From: Bin80 sp964291275
GTDB taxonomy: Bacteria; Bacteroidota; Rhodothermia; Rhodothermales; Bin80
DNA length: 64,000 nucleotides
Reading direction: 5' to 3'
NCBI GenBank assembly: GCA_964291275.2
Contig: OZ219800.1
Coordinates: forward strand, 124,001-188,000
Shown here: positions 16,607 to 26,286 of the stretch, piece after piece
Layout: each line of letters starts with the position of its first letter
How positions within the stretch are numbered: the stretch's first letter is position 1
Made by a program: the position numbers and the translations under genes
Notes under the pieces: generated by a model
Databases searched by the model: none
Told to the model about the DNA's origin: nothing
The model's input: the letters and a program-made list of their open reading frames with translations, nothing else

Positions 16607-18475
16607 TTAATTTTGGGGATCCATCATACTCTGTATGCGATTTAAAACTCTCTGGCTGCTTTGTTGCTCTGCTTGATCAATCCCCGCACGCATTCTAGCA
16701 ATCTGTTCTGCAGTTGCTCCCTGGTTGCGTTCCAACTGATCAACCTGTGCACGGGCAAGCGCAAAGGACGGCGGCCATTTGTATGTCGGCTGTCCCTGAG
16801 CATTCAGGTAATCCAACTGTACAGTATTCGCAGCGGCAATTTCATTGGCGGTTAGGAACTCGCTAGGAACAAGCTCGAAGACGTCCAAACCGCGAGCAAT
16901 CTCACTGTTGTATATGTAGCCGTTGTACCAGTAGACTGACCAACTCCCCCCCATCTCCATCTGCTCATCACTCACTGGTCCGCGATCATGATATGCGATC
17001 TCTATGACATTGGACGGGTCGGTCCAGTCGGAAATCGAAATACCACCCTGGTACCAGGATTGCACAAAGATCTCCCGACCAGGTACAGGAATCAGAGATC
17101 CGTTGTGCGCTACGCAATTCTCCGCATTCGTCTGAGGTACGGGTAACTTGTAGTAGCTCTTGAAATGCATCTTCTTATCCTCGTCGATCGTGAAGTATGC
17201 ATTTGCTCCCCACTCCATCGGATCTGTCTCGCGGCATTTCGGTCCTCCTCCGCCTCCCCATTCATCAGTGAACAGGATTTTGGAGCCGTCATTGCTAAAG
17301 GTTGCCGAGTGCCAATATGAGAAGTTGCTGTCTGCAACCGCGTCAACACGATAAGGATTAGCCGGATCAGAAATATCAAGAAGGAGTCCGTATCCTCCGC
17401 AAGCCCCCCCAGCCAAGCCAATTTCAGGATAGAGTGTGATATCATGGCACTGATTGGGCCCCCGATCTTCACCATCTCCGTCACCACCGCCCATCATCTG
17501 AGCAATTATATCTGGTAGTGCTTCGCGAAATGCACTCGTATCCTCGACAGTCGGTTCGGTGATTCCCTCCTGCTCAAAGTAGGACGCACTCATCGTAGCG
17601 ACATATTGATCCGGCAGTACGATAGGAGAACCACCAATTGAAACAACAAATGCTCCACGCGCTTTCGCCTCCTCAATTTCGGCTCTCTCTGCATCCGTAG
17701 GACCATGCTCCGGTGGGGCGGTCAGGTCTTCAAAAATCCTTGGGGAACTCACAATTGCTGCCTCCGTGGGGTTATCCAACGGAACCTGGATAACCTCAAT
17801 CCTGAAGAGTGCAGATTCGGGATCCTCACTTGGAGACATGCCCGAGCATCCGGACAATTCCTCCGATGGCCTCACCGGGGCTGATCCGGAAACGTAAATG
17901 TAGATGTTTTCGTCGTCTTCAGGATCTTTAAGCAGTGAGTGCGTGTGTGAGCCTCGACAGGTCTGGACATTATGGATGTACTGCGGGTCGAGTACATCAG
18001 TGATATCGAAAATCCGGATTCCCCTCAGTCGTTCATGACTGACGCTCTCCTGTACTCCCTCAGTACCGCAATCAAGGCGGCCGCCTGTACCTTCACCTGA
18101 AACAAAAAGCAGGTTACCGTACACCGAAACGTCACTCTGTGAAGCTGGACACAAGTAATCTTTCGCCAGCACAGGACTACTGGGGTTTGATACATCCCAG
18201 ATTTGAATGCCGTTATAGTTGCCCTGAAATACATACTGGTCCTTGAAGGCCAAGTCACTGTTGGTGACACCAACATAGTTTTCAGGGGGCATAACTGTTG
18301 CGACCATACGCAAATTCCAGATAGCTTCCTCTGCGTCAAAAAGTCCGGCTCCAAGACCAATGCGTGGATCCTCCATGACCATCTCCTGGGGTGTGAATTC
18401 TTGAGCTGTGCTCACATCTGGTCTGACTATAACAGACATCAGGAATGCAGCAATCAGCAGGTATTGTGGTTTCAT
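16607..18475 (-). CDS. secreted LVIVD-repeat beta-propeller protein
   Basis: 622 residues with a signal peptide (MKPQYLLIAAFLMSVIVRP, cleaved near TAQ). LVIVD-type propeller repeats can be seen, for example NGIQIWDVSNPSSPVLAKDY, RGIRIFDITDVLDPQYIHNV and GYGLLLDISDPANPYRVDAV. Several Cys pairs (PNQCHDITLY, GLAGGACGGYG, ENCVAHNGS) suggest disulphides in the periplasm or outside. The C-terminus is a Gln-rich helix. Proteins of this type are common in marine bacteria of this kind, but their substrate is not established. It follows the DUF305 gene by 30 bp and is probably cotranscribed with it, ending at a strong terminator. Confidence 0.82.
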   Translation of the reverse strand: MKPQYLLIAAFLMSVIVRPDVSTAQEFTPQEMVMEDPRIGLGAGLFDAEEAIWNLRMVATVMPPENYVGVTNSDLAFKDQYVFQGNYNGIQIWDVSNPSSPVLAKDYLCPASQSDVSVYGNLLFVSGEGTGGRLDCGTEGVQESVSHERLRGIRIFDITDVLDPQYIHNVQTCRGSHTHSLLKDPEDDENIYIYVSGSAPVRPSEELSGCSGMSPSEDPESALFRIEVIQVPLDNPTEAAIVSSPRIFEDLTAPPEHGPTDAERAEIEEAKARGAFVVSIGGSPIVLPDQYVATMSASYFEQEGITEPTVEDTSAFREALPDIIAQMMGGGDGDGEDRGPNQCHDITLYPEIGLAGGACGGYGLLLDISDPANPYRVDAVADSNFSYWHSATFSNDGSKILFTDEWGGGGGPKCRETDPMEWGANAYFTIDEDKKMHFKSYYKLPVPQTNAENCVAHNGSLIPVPGREIFVQSWYQGGISISDWTDPSNVIEIAYHDRGPVSDEQMEMGGSWSVYWYNGYIYNSEIARGLDVFELVPSEFLTANEIAAANTVQLDYLNAQGQPTYKWPPSFALARAQVDQLERNQGATAEQIARMRAGIDQAEQQSSQRVLNRIQSMMDPQN

Positions 18476-18505
18476 CGTGTTGGGATTAGGGTGGTGGTAT
18501 GGCTA

Positions 18506-19150
18506 CTATTGTGAGAGTTTGAGACGATCGAGCATCAAGTTCATGCGATTGATCTCTGTGACCTGGTCGACATGAATGTCCGTAGCTAGCTTGTAGGTAT
18601 CGTCGCCTGTGACCGCTCCGTCTACCTTAAGGAGCTCTCTAACCATATAAACAGCTCCTTCGTGGTGCATAATCATGTACTCCAAGAACAACTGATCAAA
18701 GTCAGCTCCTTTGGCTGCTTCGAGTTCGTCAAGCTGTTCTTGAGAAAGCATACCCGGCATATGCAACGCGTGATGGTCGTCAGTGCCATGAATCAAAAGA
18801 GAACTGCCTTCTATCATCACATGAGGGACTGGTTGATCACGCTTGCGCAGCCAGTCCTGCATAATGCGTATCTCGTCGTTCTGTGCGTTAATGATACGGG
18901 CAGCCAATGTTTGAATAATGGGGCTTGCGTTATTGCTTTCGGCAACTGACGACATAATCAAAGCCTGGGCATGGTGTCCTATCATGCCGGTCATAAAGTC
19001 AACGTCCGCTTGGGAAAAACGCGCAAGTGCACTATCCTTACGTGCCCAGTAGAGTGATTCCAGGTCTTCAGTATCCTGAGAGGTCGCCGAGCCCGCGGCG
19101 CACATGCCGATCAATAGGATACACACGAATCTATTGAGATGCTCAGTCAT
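18506..19150 (-). CDS. DUF305-family periplasmic protein
   Basis: 214 residues with an N-terminal signal peptide ending in GSATS. The core holds the DUF305 signature: FMTGMIGHHAQALIMS, later FLEYMIMHHEGAVYMV, both with the HH pair and Met residues that form the helical metal-binding bundle of this family. DUF305 proteins are often found beside copper-handling genes, but no copper transporter is seen here; the role is unknown. Gap to the upstream barrel gene is 54 bp and to the LVIVD gene 30 bp, so the two small genes look like one transcript with LVIVD. Confidence 0.85.
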   Translation of the reverse strand: MTEHLNRFVCILLIGMCAAGSATSQDTEDLESLYWARKDSALARFSQADVDFMTGMIGHHAQALIMSSVAESNNASPIIQTLAARIINAQNDEIRIMQDWLRKRDQPVPHVMIEGSSLLIHGTDDHHALHMPGMLSQEQLDELEAAKGADFDQLFLEYMIMHHEGAVYMVRELLKVDGAVTGDDTYKLATDIHVDQVTEINRMNLMLDRLKLSQ

Positions 19151-19204
19151 GCATAGTTCTATTTGGACAACTCGGAAGGTACAAAAAAATCATGACAATG
19201 CCAC

Positions 19205-22200
19205 TCAAAAGGCGGCTGACAGCTGCATGCGTACAGTATGGATCTGGGGTGCATCCTGTGGGCTTCGTCCTGAATAGGATACAGTCGCACGCAAAACACT
19301 GTTTAATTGAAGCCATCCACTTAAGCGCCACAGGAGCGAATTTCCTCTCCCCCTGCCGTCCGTAAGCTCGAATAACGCAAGCCCAGCCGAATTCTGATTA
19401 TCTTTTAGGTTCACATTCGCAAGTTCGATGGTAGCATTAACATTTGCTCGTCCCGCCCTGCTCCATGAGCCTCGTAAGGGCAATTTTACAATTGTAGCCG
19501 AAGTTCCTGTTGTGCCATCCTTCCGAGAGTAGTCCGGGTTAACAGATAACCTGAAATCCTGCGTTATTCCTAATTGAATCTCTTGTGTGAACGATCGTGT
19601 CTGAATATCGAATTCCCTCGAAGAGAAGGTGTCGCTCCTGTTAATTTTGTTCAAAAAGGTACCCCCAGACTTGAAGGCCCATACATCTCCAAGTCGCCAT
19701 CGTACCTGAATGCGAAAATCATCGATGCTCCTCATCTCTGCACCGGCAGCAAGCTTACTGGCTGAGCGAATTCTTCGCCAGGAAGCATTAAGACCATACT
19801 GAGGGTTATCACGAAACAACCAAAGGTCCTGCGTGAGGTTGAGTACTCCGCGGATAGAATACTGAGGATGCCGAAAATTCTGCTGTCTCAGAAGGTAAAT
19901 ATCTACCGGGTCAGGTGTTTGATTCTTTTCGTTCACCTCCACTGCAGTCCGCAGCGCAACCTGGCTCAACCATCTTTTCCATTTTTCCGGTGCGCCTTGC
20001 CAACGCTGTCTGTTATCAAATTGGATATTGAACCGGGCCTTCAGACCGGTAACAGATTGCAACGAATCCGATGGTATCAGAGTGCGTGCATAGTTTCCTT
20101 CGTCTTGTGTTACTTCGGGAATGAATTCGTCAATCTCAACAATCCCATTTCCGTTTGAGTCCTCCCAAACATATTCACCAAGTTCGGGGCCCGTGCGAAT
20201 ATAGATTTCCTGAAGTACGGGGGTTTGTTCGGAGAGCGCTTCATAGAACCAGCTTAGCCTGAACAATCTCTCCCAAGGCTGTATGCGCCCATTCCAATGG
20301 AGTACCAATGATCGCTCATTAGTCAGTCCCTGTGTGGTTTGAAAGAAATTCGAATACTTAATGAGTTGCCAACCTAATCGTCCCTCGCTTCGAAAAGAGC
20401 GCGTGCTGTTTGCGGTGTATTGCAGGCTGGCCGTAGCTTTCCGTCTGCCGCCGGGCAGCAATTGATGATCGGCCCACAAGTGTTCGTCACGCCAATCAAA
20501 GCTTGGTGACAGTGTACCCCAATTACTGATCCATTTGGCGTCAGTAGATATGTGCCAATATTTTTCTGAGTCCTGTCGTAAGCCTTGACTTATATGATGT
20601 TGGCGGTCACTAGTCCGGAATCCCGTATTTAAGGTGATACGCCCATTAATCAACGATTTCTGCAGTTGCACCTTATGGCGAACCCAACTACCCTGTATCG
20701 ACTCTAATTCGCTCTCAATGGCTGTAAAAAAGTAGTTGAGACGGGGTAAGCGAAGCTCATTGATTGTTGCGTCGAGTACTCGTCTGTTACCATTGAATAT
20801 CCCAGCCTGATGAAGTCGACCAAGTGTGCCGGTTACCGAAGATTCGTCAGATAGTTGCCAAGTAACACTCGCCTCATCAATGAATTCCCGATGTGTTCGT
20901 ACAAGATTGCGGTTAAGTGGGAGATTCCAGGAACGCACAAACTCAACGGGTTGGACGCGACCAAATGTGGTGAAATTTTCACCGGTATGGCGTCGATCAA
21001 GAACAACAGTTGTCGTGCCTAACCCAACCGGCAAATCCACAATTCGTAAGCGGCCATAATAACTATGGGCCAGATCGTCTGCTGCATCGAGAGAGGAGAA
21101 TCGATTTTCGTCACGGAAAGACTGGGCCCATTCTCCAGATAGCTCGATATAACGTATCGGTGCAATACTTCCACGCAGATCAAGCATACGCTGTTGCCTG
21201 GGCTTCGGTAGGATGCGAATGGGCAAATATTCACCTTGCCCCGGTCCACGGTAACTGTAAGCGATTCCATTTGTGGTCTGTCCCTGCCTCACGTAATCTC
21301 CCGCCCCGGGACCCACCCGAGTGAACTCAACTCTGAATATCTCCCCCTGTGATGCCTGTGTGATGGGAATATAGATACGATAAAGGTTGCCCGATATTGT
21401 AGTATCCCGAAGTTCGTAGTGCACCCATGGTGCCTCAGGATCATATGTCACAGGTATTGCACCACTGCGTGAAGCCTCCTGATCTCCCAGTGTTGTTAGA
21501 AGATCCCTGTCGGCGGTGGTAAGTCCAAACTCCTGGTCAAATGATTTACCGTCAGCTTCCCTGATAAATGTAACACCGAATGTTGCAAAGTTCGGTCCTG
21601 AAACGCGCTCTCCCGCAAAAAATTCTGCTTCGGTTGCAATCAGCGTACGGGTGAACTCTGTGGTTCTATACTGAAATTCTACCACCACACGGTGATGGTA
21701 TCTCATCAACCGGTTCGTTGTGAAGGTTACTTCACCTGTGGCATAGTCAATCACGTAGTCCTGAGACTCTCCACGGGTTAAAAGATTGCCGTCCAGATAA
21801 ACAGATTCAGATCCTGGGATTACGAGAATAAATGGTTCATTAGCGTTCCCCTGGAGCCGGTAGGGTCCCTGGACGCCGTTCTGGATATTGATATCCTGTG
21901 TTTTGAACAGTCCGCGGGATGTCGCAGCGGCCATGCGCAATGTTCCCCCCAAGACCCCAGACGGAGAAGGTGTTGTGATTCCAACGCCTTGAATCTTCCG
22001 GTTGAGTTGTGCGAAGATACCGCTGTTAAGTTGCAATTCAAAATCGCCCAGTTGGGCTGAACTGAACGGCGTATCGATTTCAATGAATACGCGATCAAGT
22101 TCGCTGAGTCGTTGTGTTGTGCCTTCGGGAAGAATGGGCGTATTCTCATCAGTCAAGGCCGCTCTCAAGTTTATGTCCGGTGCCAGTTGCCCCGACATCT

Positions 22201-22702
22201 GCAAGCGCAGACCTGACTCGATAGTTGCATCACGATTGTTGCCGGCAAGTATCCCTCGTGTAATAGATCCGCTTCGCCTTATTCGAAGCGGTTCCTGCGC
22301 GCCCTCTGGTTTAGCTGGCTCAACTACAGTGGATGAATCCACCCCTGCTTGTGGCTCAAGGATTCTGGTGTATCGGTCCGGCAGACCTAAATCCCAAATC
22401 TGATAGGTTGCAATTGCCGTGTCATTCGGGGCAATTAATGGTATCCATAGACGGCCGAACCGGGCGTCTAAACGATAATCACTGGAGTCCAATGTTGCAC
22501 CTTGTACCTCGACAGTCAAAGTGCCGGGTACAATGAAGGGGCGCAGTACAAAGGGTTGCTCCCCCGTCAAGGTGTCTGCCCAAGCCTCCGAATTTTGGGC
22601 AACTGCGTGTGGTGACCATAACGGCACGCACAGGCAGCATATGCATAGTAAGCTACCGAGGTGAGTAATCCAGGGGCATATCTGATCCTGCTTAACTGCC
22701 AA
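19205..22702 (-). CDS. large predicted outer-membrane beta-barrel protein
   Basis: 1165 residues with a signal peptide (hydrophobic segment around residues 15-32, cleavage near AVAQ). After an N-terminal surface domain, the chain is a long series of alternating amphipathic strands rich in aromatic residues, and it ends in F, the usual outer-membrane sorting residue. A calcium-binding loop-like stretch DSNGNGIVEIDEF is seen near residue 850. I recognise no named family beyond a resemblance to large barrels in Rhodothermota-like bacteria. The start overlaps the TPM gene by 11 bp, indicating coupling; the role is unknown, possibly an outer-membrane scaffold or export channel. Confidence 0.65.
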   Translation of the reverse strand: MAVKQDQICPWITHLGSLLCICCLCVPLWSPHAVAQNSEAWADTLTGEQPFVLRPFIVPGTLTVEVQGATLDSSDYRLDARFGRLWIPLIAPNDTAIATYQIWDLGLPDRYTRILEPQAGVDSSTVVEPAKPEGAQEPLRIRRSGSITRGILAGNNRDATIESGLRLQMSGQLAPDINLRAALTDENTPILPEGTTQRLSELDRVFIEIDTPFSSAQLGDFELQLNSGIFAQLNRKIQGVGITTPSPSGVLGGTLRMAAATSRGLFKTQDINIQNGVQGPYRLQGNANEPFILVIPGSESVYLDGNLLTRGESQDYVIDYATGEVTFTTNRLMRYHHRVVVEFQYRTTEFTRTLIATEAEFFAGERVSGPNFATFGVTFIREADGKSFDQEFGLTTADRDLLTTLGDQEASRSGAIPVTYDPEAPWVHYELRDTTISGNLYRIYIPITQASQGEIFRVEFTRVGPGAGDYVRQGQTTNGIAYSYRGPGQGEYLPIRILPKPRQQRMLDLRGSIAPIRYIELSGEWAQSFRDENRFSSLDAADDLAHSYYGRLRIVDLPVGLGTTTVVLDRRHTGENFTTFGRVQPVEFVRSWNLPLNRNLVRTHREFIDEASVTWQLSDESSVTGTLGRLHQAGIFNGNRRVLDATINELRLPRLNYFFTAIESELESIQGSWVRHKVQLQKSLINGRITLNTGFRTSDRQHHISQGLRQDSEKYWHISTDAKWISNWGTLSPSFDWRDEHLWADHQLLPGGRRKATASLQYTANSTRSFRSEGRLGWQLIKYSNFFQTTQGLTNERSLVLHWNGRIQPWERLFRLSWFYEALSEQTPVLQEIYIRTGPELGEYVWEDSNGNGIVEIDEFIPEVTQDEGNYARTLIPSDSLQSVTGLKARFNIQFDNRQRWQGAPEKWKRWLSQVALRTAVEVNEKNQTPDPVDIYLLRQQNFRHPQYSIRGVLNLTQDLWLFRDNPQYGLNASWRRIRSASKLAAGAEMRSIDDFRIQVRWRLGDVWAFKSGGTFLNKINRSDTFSSREFDIQTRSFTQEIQLGITQDFRLSVNPDYSRKDGTTGTSATIVKLPLRGSWSRAGRANVNATIELANVNLKDNQNSAGLALFELTDGRGRGNSLLWRLSGWLQLNSVLRATVSYSGRSPQDAPQIHTVRMQLSAAF

Positions 22703-23345
22703 AACTAACGTCGTCCGCTAGTTCATTGGTATCATCTGACCTGATCGCAACTCCGGCATTTTCAAGGAGGTCGCCACATTGCGTAATTCCCTCTACGAGA
22801 CCGTCAGCCAGTTTCCCCATTTTAATATTTTGTTGGATCGTGGCTACGACTTTGACCCAATCATCTGTATCAACCTTAGCATTGATACCCGTGTCACCGA
22901 TAACTTCTATTCTGTGTTCAAGTAGCGACACAAACAAGAGAATACCAGTGCGTTCTCGGGTTAGAAAAACCTCTTTCTCTAAAAAGGCCTGCATTGCTCG
23001 TCGGTGGGTTGTGACTATAAGTCGATTTCGCCCTGCTAAACAACGTTTTAATGCTGGCACCAAATGTGTAAGAACAGCTCCTATCCCTCCCATCACTGCA
23101 ATCAGAAGGACTGGTATGATTCCCTCAACCCATTGTGGACCTCCCCAGCCGGGAAGCCAGCGAATCCCCAGAATCACAGCATAGGCAAATAGAGCAAATA
23201 GACCGGCTCCGCGCCAAAGAGCTACTTCGTGCTTATCACTCTGTGCCACAATGTAGGGAACGATCTCCCCCGATGTACGTGTTTCAGCGGCAGATACTGC
23301 TTCCTTGATGCGCGCCAGCTCAGCCTCGGTCAGGATTGCTTTCAT
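22692..23345 (-). CDS. TPM-domain membrane protein
   Basis: 217 residues. The N-terminal helix (LTEAELARIKEAVSAAETRT) and SGEIVPYIV match the TPM domain opening. Two hydrophobic segments (about 47-65 and 73-96) sit in the middle. The C-terminal TPM part includes RTGILLFVSLLEHRIEVIGD and KMGKLADGLVEGI. TPM proteins are membrane-associated and of uncertain activity, sometimes called phosphatase-like. It lies 20 bp after modB and overlaps the barrel gene. Confidence 0.8.
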   Translation of the reverse strand: MKAILTEAELARIKEAVSAAETRTSGEIVPYIVAQSDKHEVALWRGAGLFALFAYAVILGIRWLPGWGGPQWVEGIIPVLLIAVMGGIGAVLTHLVPALKRCLAGRNRLIVTTHRRAMQAFLEKEVFLTRERTGILLFVSLLEHRIEVIGDTGINAKVDTDDWVKVVATIQQNIKMGKLADGLVEGITQCGDLLENAGVAIRSDDTNELADDVSFGS

Positions 23346-23365
23346 GAGATTGCATATGATTAGGT

Positions 23366-24070
23366 TTAGACACGTATTAGGCGTGTTGATAGATAAGCAT
23401 GAATAGATAAACTTATTACACTCAAACCTACAGCTACAAGCACTAGTCTTATCAGCGATGCCTCTCCACCAACTTGTCCCAGCCTCGTAAATACGGCAAG
23501 TGGGATTGTTTGGGTTCGACCGGGTATGTTACCCGCAAAAACTATTGTTGCCCCAAACTCACCAACAGCTCGGGCAAAGCCAAGCACTATGCCGGCAATT
23601 ACCCCCCTTGCAGCCAAGGGCAAGGTGACCCATCGAAATGCCGCCCAGCGCCCTCCCCCATATACAGATATCGCCTCTTCCCATTCCGGGTCGATTTGCT
23701 CTATAGCTACACGAAAGGTTTGCACGAGTAAAGGGAAAGCCATGATTCCGGCAGCTAGAGCTGCCCCCCAAGCCGTGAATGCCAAATCTATGCCTAGAAA
23801 TTTATCCAAAATGCGCCCCCCTGCTCCGTTTGGTCCCAAGAATGTTAGTAACAATAACCCGGTAACTACAGGCGGAAGAACTAAGGGGAGTTGGACAAGA
23901 TTCTCAACTACAAAAGTTAAAGGAGATTTTCGTCGAGCCAGATACCACGCAGTCAGGATCCCTGGTATTAGCATCAACGCAACTGCCACCGCGGCAACGC
24001 GAGCCGATAGTGCAATAATCGTCCATTCCTGTGGCAGAATAGGCATGTCGGGGTTAAGAATTAAATCCAA
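23366..24070 (-). CDS. modB: molybdate ABC transporter permease ModB
   Basis: 234 residues with five or six hydrophobic segments. The family's EAA loop is visible: EEAISVYGGGRWAAFRWVTL with the following LPLAARG, then ARAVGEFGATIVFAGN, both diagnostic of ModB. Together with ModA it imports molybdate (or tungstate) across the inner membrane. Its start overlaps modA by 17 bp. No modC ATPase gene follows, although such a subunit is needed to energise transport; it must be encoded elsewhere or be shared. Confidence 0.92.
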   Translation of the reverse strand: MDLILNPDMPILPQEWTIIALSARVAAVAVALMLIPGILTAWYLARRKSPLTFVVENLVQLPLVLPPVVTGLLLLTFLGPNGAGGRILDKFLGIDLAFTAWGAALAAGIMAFPLLVQTFRVAIEQIDPEWEEAISVYGGGRWAAFRWVTLPLAARGVIAGIVLGFARAVGEFGATIVFAGNIPGRTQTIPLAVFTRLGQVGGEASLIRLVLVAVGLSVISLSIHAYLSTRLIRV

Positions 24071-24797
24071 ATCTGGTCCACAGGGCTAACTGTGTGGAAT
24101 CTCCGACAAAAGCAACGAAAGCAGTGGCCGCCTCTGGATTAGGTGCTTTACTTAAGGTAGTAGCCACGTATCTGATATCCGGAGTACAAGAATGCGGTAA
24201 TTGGAGCATTGGTTTTAACCCCTTTACTAATGCAGCATCGGAGTGATATACTACGGCAAGCTCAGCGGCGCCGCTGGACACCACTGTAAGTGCTACCCGA
24301 ACATCCAGTGTCGGGATCACCGCGGGTTCAACGACATCCCATATCCCTGCGCATTGCAACGCCTGTTTGCCATAGACTCCAGCCGGTACATGTGAAGGAT
24401 CAGCCATTGCAAGACGACGCACGTTTATAAGCTCTGAGACACTATTTATTGGATCTGCCGCGTGCGAACCAATAACGACTAGGGTGTTACCAGCAAATGT
24501 AATCTCCGGCCCACTAGTCAGTGAATACTCCCGCAGATAATCAACCCAGTCCGGACTCGCGGCCATGAACACATCAGCGGGAGCTCCTTGTTGAATTTGT
24601 CTTGCAAGAAGCGAAGTCGGCCCAACATGGGTGTAGACGGTTATTTCCGGGTGCTGTAATTCAAACAAGATAACTAATTCGTTGAGGGCATCTGTAAGAG
24701 ATGCCGCTGCAAAGACAGTCATAGAAGTCTTGTGCGAATCAGAGCTTGAACTGCACCCTGCAGCCAGGAATACTGCGACCAGGATCAGCCGCATCAC
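24054..24797 (-). CDS. modA: molybdate-binding lipoprotein ModA
   Basis: 247 residues with a lipoprotein signal (lipobox LAAGC, Cys 15). The mature start MTVFAAASLTDALNEL and GAPADVFMAASPDWVDYL are the hallmark of the ModA family; the anion-contacting Ser residues of AAASL and VGPTSL are kept. It binds molybdate at the outer face of the inner membrane and delivers it to ModB. It overlaps the zinc-ribbon/TPR gene by 4 bp. MoaA, at 29869, would use the imported molybdenum for cofactor synthesis. Confidence 0.92.
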   Translation of the reverse strand: MMRLILVAVFLAAGCSSSSDSHKTSMTVFAAASLTDALNELVILFELQHPEITVYTHVGPTSLLARQIQQGAPADVFMAASPDWVDYLREYSLTSGPEITFAGNTLVVIGSHAADPINSVSELINVRRLAMADPSHVPAGVYGKQALQCAGIWDVVEPAVIPTLDVRVALTVVSSGAAELAVVYHSDAALVKGLKPMLQLPHSCTPDIRYVATTLSKAPNPEAATAFVAFVGDSTQLALWTRFGFNS

Positions 24798-25798
24798 AAG
24801 TTAGTCTGTTCGCGTATGGAGCTAATCAATGCAGATGCGCGCTGGTAGTGTACCGAAGTGGAATCAGATGCCAAGGTGCGTACCCGTTCGAGCTGTGCAA
24901 TCGCCTCTTCCGTACGATTGATGCGTGCGAGCATCAATCCGTAGTTAAAGTTGGCGTTTAAGTGATCCGGATCCACTTCAAGTACTTTTTTTATTTCCGT
25001 GACGCCCAACATCGGGCTACCGGTATTCAGATATGCTGTTGCCATATCTGTGCGTACATCAAGGTTGTCGGGGTCGTCCACAAGTGTTTTTTGATAGGCG
25101 TTCACGGCCAACGCGGCAGCTCTGCTACGCTCAGGAGGCTGAGTCTCATTGGCCATCCATTCATAATACAGATCTCCTGCTGTTTTCCAATCCTCGGCGA
25201 GCCCTGTCTCCTCAGCTATTTCTGATTGGACATCAGCTGCCATATCCAGTCTTCCACCCTCCGCTAAGACATATATTTTTTCGCGCATAAGGAGGAGAGA
25301 GATGGCGCTCGTATCACTTGCAATGGCTGCATCCAACTCAGCAATTCGATCAGCCAATTCACCGGATAGTGGAGTCCGTAGGGAAGTATCATCAGTCGAA
25401 GTTACTGTAGGTAGTGAAGGCTCGGGCGATGATGATCGCTTGCTCACTGTGGTTGCAACAAACAAGGCGATCACCAACAATACTCCCAATCCGATAAGCA
25501 CAAAGACCTGCTGACCAACCCCGCGTTCAATGTTTGCTGGACGTTTTTTGGGAGTCACTGATTGCTGTCGGGGTTTAGTAACTATACGTTGCAACTTCAC
25601 TCCACACTGAGAGCAAAAGTTGGAATCGGTTGGATTCTTCCAACCACATGCATTGCAATAACTACCACCTCCACCCCTCTCAGTGAGTGTGCTTTCAACT
25701 TCTTCATTAGTTTCTTCATCTACCGGCCACCCGCATAAACCACATCGTTCCTCATCCTCAATGAGTCGTGCCCCACATTCCGCACAGATCTTAATCAT
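24794..25798 (-). CDS. zinc-ribbon and TPR-repeat membrane protein
   Basis: 334 residues. There are two zinc ribbons at the N-terminus: CAECGARLIEDEERCGLCG and later CNACGWKNPTDSNFCSQCG. A transmembrane helix follows (around residues 97-115), and then a C-terminal TPR-like helical region (YYEWMANETQPPERSRAAAL, LDVRTDMATAYLNTGS, LNANFNYGLMLARINRTEEA). Such proteins are membrane-anchored scaffolds of unknown role. Its start overlaps HU by 4 bp (ATGA) and its end overlaps modA, so the three are translationally linked. Confidence 0.78.
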   Translation of the reverse strand: MIKICAECGARLIEDEERCGLCGWPVDEETNEEVESTLTERGGGGSYCNACGWKNPTDSNFCSQCGVKLQRIVTKPRQQSVTPKKRPANIERGVGQQVFVLIGLGVLLVIALFVATTVSKRSSSPEPSLPTVTSTDDTSLRTPLSGELADRIAELDAAIASDTSAISLLLMREKIYVLAEGGRLDMAADVQSEIAEETGLAEDWKTAGDLYYEWMANETQPPERSRAAALAVNAYQKTLVDDPDNLDVRTDMATAYLNTGSPMLGVTEIKKVLEVDPDHLNANFNYGLMLARINRTEEAIAQLERVRTLASDSTSVHYQRASALISSIREQTNL

Positions 25799-26082
25799 TC
25801 ATTGTCACGGGTAAGTACGTGGTCTTTCAACTCCCGTGAGGGCTTAAAGGTGGGAACCCTTTTTGCTTTTATACGCATTATTTCTCCGGTTGCTAGGTTA
25901 CGCGCATTACGGGCAGATCGCTCCTGAACACGGAACGATCCAAAGCCTCGAATATTCACAGATTCACCTTCGGACAACGCTTCTTTGACCGTCTCTGTAA
26001 ATCCAGATAATACGGCTTCTGTTTCCCGCTTGGTTAGCCCTGTTCTACGGGCAATTATTTCGATCAGCTTAACTTTGGTCAT
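25795..26082 (-). CDS. HU/IHF-family DNA-binding protein
   Basis: 95 residues, full length for the family. The DNA-binding arm region RGFGSFRVQERSARNARN and the end KRVPTFKPSRELKD are clear. It binds and bends DNA in the nucleoid. It is the first gene of the leftward run that continues with the zinc-ribbon gene, modA and modB. The 204 bp upstream separate it from ppc on the other strand; promoters for both must lie there, but I cannot name them reliably. Confidence 0.93.
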   Translation of the reverse strand: MTKVKLIEIIARRTGLTKRETEAVLSGFTETVKEALSEGESVNIRGFGSFRVQERSARNARNLATGEIMRIKAKRVPTFKPSRELKDHVLTRDNE

Positions 26083-26286
26083 GAAAATAGGGGTATGGGG
26101 GTATGAACGATAACCCGAATGAGTTGGTTGAATTTTGCCGGCCCTTCAAGCCTGCAATAGGTTTGACACGTAAGAGGCATAATTGTGCCCATCTCCCCTG
26201 CAGGGGGATATTTTTGTGAAAGGAGACAAGATATGCCCTAATTAGGTATGAAATGTCGTTAAGTTCGATCATTAAAATTCAAACGA

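Noticed and set aside
24798..26286. Search for a molybdenum-cofactor riboswitch ahead of the modA run
   Set aside because: The genes overlap or abut from HU through modB, leaving no leader, and nothing in the 204 bp before HU matches the known structure that I can recognise.
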